NCBI GenBank assembly: GCA_009602735.1
Contig: WELA01008857.1
Location: 830,768-861,412, forward strand
Source of the DNA: Mesotaenium endlicherianum
Taxonomy: Eukaryota; Streptophyta; Zygnematophyceae; Zygnematales; Mesotaeniaceae
Reading direction: 5' to 3'
Length of the DNA stretch: 30,645 bases
Positions 1-9,500 of this stretch are shown here, in pieces. Numbering within the stretch: position 1 is the stretch's first letter; every line of letters starts with the position of its first letter. Below the pieces are notes generated by a model. The model was not told the origin of the DNA. It saw only the letters and a list, made by a program, of their open reading frames with translations, and did no database searches. Made by a program: the position numbers and the translations under genes.

Positions 1-417
1 CGCCCCCCGCATACACCAGCCCCCTCTCCCCCCCTCCTCCAGCACCAAAGTAAGGGAACGTCACACGGTCACCCACAGACACACCCGTGGATGACCTTCT
101 GGGGGGGCCTTTGAATGGGCGTCACTGGGCTCATTGGAGGGCTCACCTGTTTGAACTCCGCCGGCCCTCGCGGCCCCTCTCTGCCTGCGCAGTCCATGCC
201 CTTGCAGGCAGGGGGCATCTCAGGCCGACCAGGCCGATCCAACGCCAGCCTGCAGGAGCTGCTGCCTCTGTCGCACCCCCCAGCGCCCCCCGCAATCCGC
301 TGCCCACGGGGCAGCCAGCAGACACAGGAGCGTGACCTGGCAGCTCCCTGCCAGGGCGGCTGGTCCCAATCGCTGAAGTCCTATCGCATTTGCGTGCGGA
401 TGCGGGCGCGTTTGCAG
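1..417 (+). other. Intron sequence upstream of the first visible kelch exon
   Basis: The stretch ends in a convincing acceptor (TTTGCAG at 411-417) directly before the first visible kelch exon. I see no F-box core (LPDD-type motif) in any frame, so the exon holding most of the F-box must lie before the window. Bases 113-417 are repeated exactly at 1822-2126. Open frames here read through low-complexity GC-rich sequence and have no recognisable protein character. Confidence 0.5.
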
Positions 418-3400
418 GATGGTGTGCAAGGCGTGGGCGGCCCAGTTCCGCAGCCCCGCATTCCACAGCCTGCGCGGCGCGCTCCAGCTGGCGGAGCCCT
501 GGGTGTACGTGCGCGCGCGCAGTAAGTCCGTGGGGCGCAGCGGGCGCTCCAAGTGGACGGCGCTGGACGTGCTGACGGCGCGCTGGCACTCGGTGCAGTC
601 GCCGCCCAGCGAGATGCAGACGCGCGCACTCGGGGCCGGGTGCACCGTGGCCGGCGGCTGCCTCTACATCTGCGCCGGCGTCACCAGCGACTTCGGCCTC
701 GAGGTCGAGTCGCCCCTGGGGGTCCTCTACAGGTGGCTCCCCCCTCCCCTCCGCCTGTCTCTCCCCCTCTCCCTCTCTCTCTCGGACCAGGCTGCCCATG
801 CACTCGCTGCCTGCCTGCTTACTCCACATTGTAACCTGCAAGCATGGAAGGCAGGCTTGTGCAGTCGAATGTCTGTGAGTGTGTAGCCAGCTAGGCTGTT
901 CTCTGAGCTGACCGTGCACCGTGCGCCATTTGGCCTGCCTGGTTGCCGGCGGGCACCCCATCCCCTCCGCATGCAACGCACGCATGGCAGGTACGACCCG
1001 CGGGAGAACAAGTGGCGGCAGCTGCGCTCGCTGCGGGAGGCGCGGGCCAACCTGGCGTTTGGGGCCGTGGGAAACTGCCTCATTGCCGCCGCCGGTGTGC
1101 GGCACTTCCACGAGCTCCGCTCTGTCGAGCGCTACCACCTTGGCCGCCCCGAGCACGCCACCGGGCAGCCATCGTGCGCCGCAGCCGTTCCACCTGGCCG
1201 AGCGGGGGCCACCTGGCAGAGTTTGGGGCCAGAGGTGCAGGAGGCAGAGGAGGGGTCCTGGGCCAGGAGCAGGAGCCACAGCCATAACCAGAGCCAGATG
1301 CGAATCGACAGCGGGGCAGCAGAGCCAATCAGTCAGATTTACGGCAACGCCGACGACGTGACAGCGGGCTTGTGCCCGGATCGCGCCACCTTGCGCACGC
1401 GTGTCACCACGTCAGATTCGGCGGCCCTGCTGCCGGGCGACAGCGCCGCCGCGCACGCCAGGCACGGCGCGGCGTTGGCGGAGGACGCCAGCTGGCAGGC
1501 AGGCGCGCCGCTCCCGGCGGAGATCTCGTGCTTCGACTCGGCGGTGCTGGGCTCCAAGATGTACGTCACGGAGGGCTGGAGCTGGCCCTTCCACTTCTCG
1601 CCGCGCGGCTTCGTGTACGACGGCGACACGGGCGCCTGGGACCTCATGCGGCTGGGCATGAGCGAGGGGTGGACAGGTGTCAGCGCCGTCATTGGCGCGC
1701 GCATCTACACGCTCTACGGGCACAACGGCCTGCGCAGGTACTGCTGCTGCTGTGCCCCTCATCCCTCACCACCTGCCTGCTCCAGCCGCCGCTTCTGCGC
1801 CCCCTCCCCACCCCCCCCCCNGAATGGGCGTCACTGGGCTCATTGGAGGGCTCACCTGTTTGAACTCCGCCGGCCCTCGCGGCCCCTCTCTGCCTGCGCA
1901 GTCCATGCCCTTGCAGGCAGGGGGCATCTCAGGCCGACCAGGCCGATCCAACGCCAGCCTGCAGGAGCTGCTGCCTCTGTCGCACCCCCCAGCGCCCCCC
2001 GCAATCCGCTGCCCACGGGGCAGCCAGCAGACACAGGAGCGTGACCTGGCAGCTCCCTGCCAGGGCGGCTGGTCCCAATCGCTGAAGTCCTATCGCATTT
2101 GCGTGCGGATGCGGGCGCGTTTGCAGGATGGTGTGCAAGGCGTGGGCGGCCCAGTTCCGCAGCCCCGCATTCCACAGCCTGCGCGGCGCGCTCCAGCTGG
2201 CGGAGCCCTGGGTGTACGTGCGCGCGCGCAGTAAGTCCGTGGGGCGCAGCGGGCGCTCCAAGTGGACGGCGCTGGACGTGCTGACGGCGCGCTGGCACTC
2301 GGTGCAGTCGCCGCCCAGCGAGATGCAGACGCGCGCACTCGGGGCCGGGTGCACCGTGGCCGGCGGCTGCCTCTACATCTGCGCCGGCGTCACCAGCGAC
2401 TTCGGCCTCGAGGTCGAGTCGCCCCTGGGGGTCCTCTACAGGTGGCTCCCCCCTCCCCTCCGCCTGTCTCTCCCCCTCTCCCTCTCTCTCTCGGACCAGG
2501 CTGCCCATGCACTCGCTGCCTGCCTGCTTACTCCACATTGTAACCTGCAAGCATGGAAGGCAGGCTTGTGCAGTCGAATGTCTGTGAGTGTGTAGCCAGC
2601 TAGGCTGTTCTCTGAGCTGACCGTGCACCGTGCGCCATTTGGCCTGCCTGGTTGCCGGCGGGCACCCCATCCCCTCCGCATGCAACGCACGCATGGCAGG
2701 TACGACCCGCGGGAGAACAAGTGGCGGCAGCTGCGCTCGCTGCGGGAGGCGCGGGCCAACCTGGCGTTTGGGGCCGTGGGAAACTGCCTCATTGCCGCCG
2801 CCGGTGTGCGGCACTTCCACGAGCTCCGCTCTGTCGAGCGCTACCACCTTGGCCGCCCCGAGCACGCCACCGGGCAGCCATCGTGCGCCGCAGCCGTTCC
2901 ACCTGGCCGAGCGGGGGCCACCTGGCAGAGTTTGGGGCCAGAGGTGCAGGAGGCAGAGGAGGGGTCCTGGGCCAGGAGCAGGAGCCACAGCCATAACCAG
3001 AGCCAGATGCGAATCGACAGCGGGGCAGCAGAGCCAATCAGTCAGATTTACGGCAACGCCGACGACGTGACAGCGGGCTTGTGCCCGGATCGCGCCACCT
3101 TGCGCACGCGTGTCACCACGTCAGATTCGGCGGCCCTGCTGCCGGGCGACAGCGCCGCCGCGCACGCCAGGCACGGCGCGGCGTTGGCGGAGGACGCCAG
3201 CTGGCAGGCAGGCGCGCCGCTCCCGGCGGAGATCTCGTGCTTCGACTCGGCGGTGCTGGGCTCCAAGATGTACGTCACGGAGGGCTGGAGCTGGCCCTTC
3301 CACTTCTCGCCGCGCGGCTTCGTGTACGACGGCGACACGGGCGCCTGGGACCTCATGCGGCTGGGCATGAGCGAGGGGTGGACAGGTGTCAGCGCCGTCA

Positions 3401-3529
3401 TTGGCGCGCGCATCTACACGCTCTACGGGCACAACGGCCTGCGCAGGTACTGCTGCTGCTGTGCCCCTCATCCCTCACCACCTGCCTGCTCCAGCCGCCG
3501 CTTCTGCGCCCCCTCCCCACCCCCCCCCC
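113..3529 (+). repeat. Exact 1,708-bp direct repeat (113-1820 and 1822-3529) joined by one N
   Basis: The two segments match base for base where compared, including introns, splice sites and pyrimidine tracts, where neutral differences would be expected in any duplication that is not very recent. The junction is a C homopolymer followed by a single N (1821). Copy 2 starts exactly after the N and continues through the C tract (3520-3530) into unique sequence. This is the pattern of two overlapping contigs placed end to end. Confidence 0.9.
418..1737 (+). pseudogene. F-box/kelch exons, copy 1 (probable assembly duplicate)
   Basis: Two exons, 418-732 and 991-1737, encode the end of an F-box and several kelch blades. 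They are identical, introns included, to 2127-2441 and 2700-3446, at a constant offset of 1,709 bases. Copy 1 breaks off in a C tract at 1820 followed by one N, and lacks the last exon that copy 2 has. I read it as the end of a contig that overlaps the next one rather than as a second gene. If it were real, it would be a truncated tandem duplicate without a C-terminus. For function, see the entry for copy 2. Confidence 0.7.
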
Positions 3530-4497
3530 CGGCTGTTGCACTCGTCTCCCTCTCTGTCCCTTCCTTTGTCCCACCCTCCAACCCACCAATGCAATGTGTA
3601 CATCTCTGGAAAGATGTGGTCAAGGAGTGCGTGGACAACGCTGAAACGGGCCGACTCCGCGGGCTTTGATCCGACAGCAGCCCTGCACCTGGTGCTCGTG
3701 CTTCCCCCTTGATGTCAAGGACACAAAGCCAGAGAGAGGGGTTGCAGGCAGGGGAGAAGGGGGGAGGGAGAGAGATGGGAGAGGGGGGGCCTGGTAAGAT
3801 AGAGACAGCCAGGGGGAAGAGGAGCGATGGAGGGAGCTCTTGTTTTGCACTGCTGCTGGCTCTGGTGGAAAGTTCGAAGAACACACAGCCCATGGGATGA
3901 TGCACGATGCCTCTAAGGGAGCCAGGCAAGAGCTTTCCCCTGTGACCCGGTGCAGGGCTCGTGCACGCCCCCCCAACATGGTGGCCTTGCATGCTCCAAG
4001 CCACGCTGAGCTGGCGTCCGCAGTGTAAGAAGACCTCTTATTGGCCGTGGCATGGCAGTGTCCTCTCATTGTGAGTTGCGGAGTGATCCATTGCCTTCAC
4101 GGCCGTGCGATGGACTCCCTCCCTTGGCGACACCTGTCCGGCGAGCACGCACACACGCCCTCTGGTGTGCTGATGCAAGGCCGCGGAGCGTGGCTTACTG
4201 ATGCTGAGCTGGTTTGCATGCGTGCACACGTGCAGGCTGAGCACGTACGACTGGGAGCTCGACAAGTGGCACCTCCTGAAAGGCCAGCCGATGCCCATAG
4301 AGGTGGAGCCGCCCATTGTGGCGGCCGCAGTGGATGGGCGGATCTACTACATCGGCAAGAACCTGTCAACGGCGGTCGCAACACTGACCCCGGCGCCAGG
4401 AGGCGGCGCGAAGGAGGAGGTCACGTGGTCCATGATCGCTCCCTCATTCATTGGCAGAGACCTGCTGCCTGGGAACTGCGCCGTGCTGGCTGTGTAG
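2127..4497 (+). CDS. F-box/kelch-repeat protein, C-terminal part (At1g30090-like)
   Basis: Exons 2127-2441, 2700-3446 and 4236-4497 (stop TAG) splice in phase: CTC TAC AG/G TAC GAC, then CTG CGC AG/G CTG AGC. About 440 residues are visible. VCKAWAAQFRSPAF near the start is the tail of an F-box; the core is missing because its exon lies outside the window. Kelch blades follow, with the family hallmarks MYVTEGWSWPF, SPRGFVYDGDTGAWDLM, GMSEGWTGVSAVIGARIY and YDWELDKWHLL, and a terminal NCAVLAV. The order and wording match my recollection of Arabidopsis At1g30090. Such proteins act as substrate receptors of SCF (SKP1-cullin-F-box) ubiquitin ligases, with the propeller binding the target; the target here is unknown. 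Oddity: about 110 low-complexity residues (roughly encoded by 2850-3150) sit between SVERYHLG and DASWQAG, where Arabidopsis has almost none. They may be an inserted loop or an unspliced intron. The kelch assignment is strong; the exact subfamily is inferred. Confidence 0.82.
3447..4235 (+). other. Last intron of the kelch gene
   Basis: A 789-base intron runs from the donor GTACTG after 3446 to the acceptor ACGTGCAG at 4228-4235. It contains a C tract (3520-3530), a pyrimidine-rich stretch and a G/A-rich stretch (about 3730-3800). No coding potential with conserved character was seen. Confidence 0.75.
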
Positions 4498-4596
4498 GGC
4501 TCCGACACATGTCCCTTGCTCTGCTGACCAGACTCTAAATGCACGCGGACTTGGACGAGCCTTGATAGAGAACCAAGGGAGAGGCTTTGCATTGGC

Positions 4597-4597
<1 letters not shown>

Positions 4598-4689
<92 letters not shown>

Positions 4690-4690
4690 N
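4598..4690. repeat. 92-base C homopolymer ending in a single N
   Basis: Bases 4598-4689 are all C, followed by N at 4690 and then unrelated AT-richer sequence. A perfect homopolymer of this length beside a one-base gap is typical of a contig end with runaway homopolymer calling, so its true length and the join across it are unreliable. The other one-N gap (1821) is also next to a C tract. Confidence 0.85.
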
Positions 4691-6307
4691 TTAGCGTCTA
4701 CCTTGTAGGAAAGTGGTCTAGTTCGGTAATCCAGGTGCATTACGTACTACCTTGTAGCCTTAGCTCTCTGGTTGCAAAAAGGTAGCCTCTCCGTGGCTCC
4801 ATTTTTTTTTGTTCGTAGGAATTCAGTTAGGCATCTTGTAAAGTATGACATGCTTCAGTGACGCATCCCCTCCCCCCCCCCCCACCCATAACCCCGGCGC
4901 CAAGAAAAGAAAATGGCGGGGTGGAGATTCAGGGTTTAGATTGAAGGTTTTAGGACTTGCACAGGTCTCTACAACAGATTGCGTAGACCACCATCGCATC
5001 GCTCATGGGAGGCTCTCTCTATCTTCCCAATAGCAGTCCATGTACAGTGTTGCGATTGGAGAATAGCATAAGACGCCTCATCAAAGTGTAAGATCCAAGG
5101 GCTTTCCAATTGCTTCTATAGGGATGGTACGCTCTTTCAGGATCACTTGCTGCTCTTTTTCACGTCTTTGACATCACTATATGGTTGCAATCAGGATGGA
5201 ATCGGCCAGGGGACAATGATGACATGTAATAGTTGGGGGAGATGCATGAAATCAAAGAGCCTATTATGGTCCCAAGATTGCCAAGAAAGCATGGTGACCA
5301 AACCTAAAGACAGAAAAGGTAGAGCAACTACTTATGGCCTGACCAATTTCAAAGTGCTGGCAAATAGCAACAGTGATGTACAAGTGGCCCTACAATTACC
5401 AAATAACATGTGATGGAAATTAAGGTAATTTTATCAGCTGACGAGTGAGAAAGTTGCATAATGGCAATGCTCAACTGAGGACAGTAGTAATACTTAATAA
5501 TTAGTCATGAATCAACATACCACATTCACCTATAGGAAATCAACGAGTAGATCTACCCTCCATCGAAACCAGCGAAATAAGGTGTGTAAGAGAGTGTTGT
5601 GCCGCCTGTACGCATCTCTGTTGCATTGTTGGCGTTATTTTCCTCAGACAACTCACTATGAGCCAAGGAATGTGGTTAACGCACCAACCGACCAGGCAAT
5701 ATGTAACGGCACTCAAAGCAACCATTGGCTCATGCAATAATGTATGTAAAAAACAACCGCCTTAAGAAACCTCGAAAAAAAACACCTCAATTCTGAAGCT
5801 TGTCAATCTATTCGCACCTTGAAAACTGGTATTGGAAACACCGACAATACTTCCTGCCTAAATATAGCGCTGAACAAAAAAGGAGCATGAGTTCAATTCT
5901 GCAGGGGCCATTGATTCAAGTAAAGCAAAGGGTCAATCCAAGAACACTTTTAGTGCGTGTGACACAGAAAGGGTACCAAGATTGATTGAGTACCTACAAT
6001 GATTCTGTTGAAACCCGACCCATGCCTATTTGCCTACTATACACCGTTCATCTTCGCCCCAGAAGATGTTCCTCACACGAAAGATCAGAATCAATAACTA
6101 GACCGCAAGGTCAACCTGATCCTACATCTAAGTCTAGGTGGGAGGGCCAGGAAGCCCTCAGAGCTATCATAATACATGTTTGAAAAGTTTCAAGCTGAGG
6201 GGACTCCCCAAGGGAGTTCACTTGGGCGGACAAAGAATAGCACAACCCAACGACTGACTGAAAGGAGGCCACCCCATGGAGAGCTGGAGGGCGTAAAACC
6301 AACCTAG

Positions 6308-6330
6308 ACCCTACACCCTACACCCTACAC
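6308..6330. repeat. Short telomere-like array (CCCTACA, three units)
   Basis: Three consecutive CCCTACA heptamers occur at the right edge of the AT-rich spacer. The plant telomere unit is CCCTAAA, so each unit differs by one base. It is too short and divergent to be a telomere and could be a chance repeat or a relic of an end-joining event. Confidence 0.5.
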
Positions 6331-6546
6331 CTGCAGGAGCTCTACTAGCCCCCAGCCTTGCCTCCTCCCCGCGCCCAATTCCCCCCCTCAGGGACGCGCG
6401 TGCGTGCTGAGGCCCAACCATAACTTACAACCTGTTCAATTTCCAGGCTTCGACAGCCTGAGTCCACCACGCCGCCTCAAAGCAGCCTGCCATGAACCTT
6501 AACTACGAAATCACCGTTGCCCTACCTACACCGCCACTGGACCTTT

Positions 6547-9500
6547 CTACATTACACTGCAGCCGCAAACCGGCTGCTTTTTGGAAGTGCCTCCGCCTCT
6601 CGCCTTCCGGTGCTTCTCCGCTGCCTTCTCCGACGCATTCAGCGCCGCCTCCGCTGCAGGCTGCTGCTCCTGGGCGGCAGGGGCCTCATGAGCATCTACG
6701 GTGCCCGCCCTGCTGGCATCTGGCAGCACGTGATCCAATTTGACTGGAAGGCTTACTTTCACCCCCCCACCCCCTGGGCTTGCAACTGAAAGATCCGAAA
6801 GGGGTTCCTTCTCGACCGCTGGAGTTTCCTGGGCTCCCTCGGGCGCTTGTGCGTTCGTCTCGGCGGCCACGGAGGCGGCCCCGTCCACGCCGTCGTGCAC
6901 GATGGCGTCGCAGGAGGGGGCCGCTTTGGTGGCCTCCTCGGTCGTGATCCCGTGGGAGACCTTTGCGGGCGGCGTGATGTCGCTGATCGTCTCCTCTGCT
7001 GCGCCACAAGCGGAGCATTCTACAAGCGTTCAGAATTGCCGGCCGGCTGGAACGGTGTGACGGGACCACATTCTCGCACTGCACGGCTGCCCGGTGCAGA
7101 GCAGCGGCAGAGCAGGGCAGCAGGTCTGACCCACACAAGGGTTTAAGAGTTTCTCGCTATGCGTCGCATATGAAGTATGACCCGTGACATGCACCGCCGA
7201 TTTGGGACCACGCCTCAAAGCTCAGCCCTACACAGGAAAAATCAAACTTCCAAAAGTGCCGAAGAAGTGCAGCAGAGAGCGGGAAGCAGCGACGGCGGGG
7301 GAAAAAAGCGCGCACCAAGCAAGCTGGCGCGCTCCCCCTTGTGAGCGTCAGGCGAACTCGACGCCATGCTTCCGCTGTGCCTCACTGCCATTTCTCCAGC
7401 TGCTCCGCCTCCGCCTCCGCCCCTTCCTGCCCCATCCAAGGGCTTGCTGCCATCTGGCAGAGCACTAAATGATCCTCGCTCTCCAAAGCTCCGAGTTGTC
7501 GAGGAAGAGCCCCTCGCCCGAGGTCCATGTGTCACTCCTGTGGCTGCTCTAGAGTCAGAAGGAGCTGCCGGCCCGGGACGTGGCAGGAGCTCAGCGTAGT
7601 TGGGCCTGCCGCCTTCGAGCAACGAGGGCAGCTCCGACTGAGGGGTGGTGGCGTCTGCTGCCCCCTGTGGTGCTGCTGAGGCCGCACCACCTGGCGCGTC
7701 TTGCACAGCCGCGGGCTCTGCAAATGGGGCTGTGACGTGGCGGGAGGAACGTGCAGGCTCTGCCATATCTGTAAGCACTGCAGCAGCGGAAGAGCCGTCT
7801 ACCTCCGCACTCCTTGGGCTGCCATGCAGCCTGCCACCTTCCAACATGTGTGCGGCGGTGTTGTCACCTCGAGGGGAAGCCTGGGCTTGCTCCAGCAACC
7901 CGGCAGGCCTGAGCTGGTCACTTGCTACCTCGCCGCTTGTTGGGCTGGCTGCTCCTCCTCCCCCTCGCTCCTCTCGTTCAGCTTCTCCCTCACGTAACCC
8001 TCTCGCCTCCCCCTCCTCCTCCTCCTCCTCTTTAACCCTGTCCTTGCCCTTAAGAGATGGGTTCTGTACTCTGGGCGAGGGCGTGCTGGCAGGGGGTGCC
8101 CTCGGAGAAGGCAGGGAGAGGGGCAGGAGGAGGGTGGGAGGCAGCAGGGAGTCGGGAGCCACTAGCACATCCTCCCCCATCTGCTCCATCGTTGAGTCTT
8201 CCATTTTCCAGCCTTCTATTTGGGCCTGCAAGAACTCGGCCCCACCCACAGCCGCCGCCGCATTCAGAGGCCAGCCACCGCCCAATGGATGGCCAGCAGA
8301 AGCACAAGCACAAGTTAGGCCAGAGGGGATTGATCCAGAAGGCAAGCCGCCTGGTGCCGCGCAGGTACGGAACTGTCTAGCGCCAGGGGTGGCGTCGTAA
8401 GTAGGGAAGGCTGATGGGGTTCAAAAGCAGGGTGCTTCCTTCCAGCTAAGCCGGCAGCTGGCAGGTGGCAGCGTCTCTGGCCATCGGCTTAGCCAGGGCT
8501 TTTGAGGGGGCAGCCCCTCCTTGCACGCGTGCGGTCTATGGGGGCAAGGCGACGGGCTGCTTTGCCACGGGGGGGTGTGGATGGGGCCCTGGGGAGAGGC
8601 GCAGGCAGGACGAGGAAGGAGCCCAAAAGCCTGTTCAGGTGAGGTGTAGCAGCAAGCCTGTACGAGTCTCCCCAAGCATGCCGAGGAGCAGACATTTGAG
8701 TCAACAAGAACACGGGTGTCTGCCTACAAGCTGGGCATGGGCTCAGAAGAGAATCCCAAACAGAAGCCGGCGGGAGGATTCGGAGAGTATGCGTGGCCCC
8801 CAAAGAACTCCAGAGGATTGGAGACGAGAGGAGGGGGTGCGAAGAGCGCAGGTCGGACGGGACGGGATGGGATGGGACAGCATAAGAGGACCAGTGCCTT
8901 ACCTTGACTTTGCCAACCAGGTCGACGTATAATGAGTTCTCGTCCAGCAGCAACGGGCTGGCGCTGCCCGAGGCGGCCGCGTCGCTCTCACCCTCTGCCC
9001 CTCCCCCCGCGGCCCCCACAGGCATGGCCGTCTCCCCCAACCCCCCCTCACTGCCACCTGCAAACAGCCCGCCAACCGCTGCTGCTGCAGCAGCAGCAGC
9101 CGCAGGGCTGCTGGTGGCTTCTGGGAGAGGCTCTCTGTGCCGGCCAGGCGAAGGTAAGCCCCGCCGATTGACCCCGCTTCCTCCTGCACCCTGTACGCCC
9201 CCTGCTGACAAACTGCTGCTGCTGCTGCTGCTGGCAGCCCCTGAGCTGCCATCACGGGCTGTCTGTCCTGCCCCAGCCCCAGCCCCAGCCCCGATGCCGG
9301 CCGGAGTCCCTGGTCCAGCTCCAGAAAGCATGCGGCTGTCTGCTGCCTCTGCTTCCAAGGGCTCCCCTGTGCCCGGAGTGCCTGGCTGGCCACCCTTCTC
9401 CTCTGCAATAGGCACAGCTGTGGCCCCCCCACCCAACGAGTCGGGGCCCCTGCCTGCATCACCGTCACTTGCCCTTGCCAGCTGAGGCCCGCCCGCAGCA

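Larger units (their letters stand above)
4498..6546. other. Spacer between convergent genes, AT-richer, no gene recognised
   Basis: The kelch gene ends from the left and the large minus-strand gene ends from the right, so this is a tail-to-tail spacer. It holds the long C tract and N (4598-4690). A clearly AT-richer stretch follows (about 4700-6300), with only short open frames of no recognisable family, and then a short array of telomere-like CCCTACA units. The composition change fits old, degraded repeat sequence, but I cannot name an element. Confidence 0.5.

Noticed and set aside
143..1285. A 380-residue minus-strand open frame, repeated at 1852-2994
   Set aside because: It overlaps the kelch exons and their introns on the opposite strand and has no recognisable domain; it is open because the region is GC-rich.
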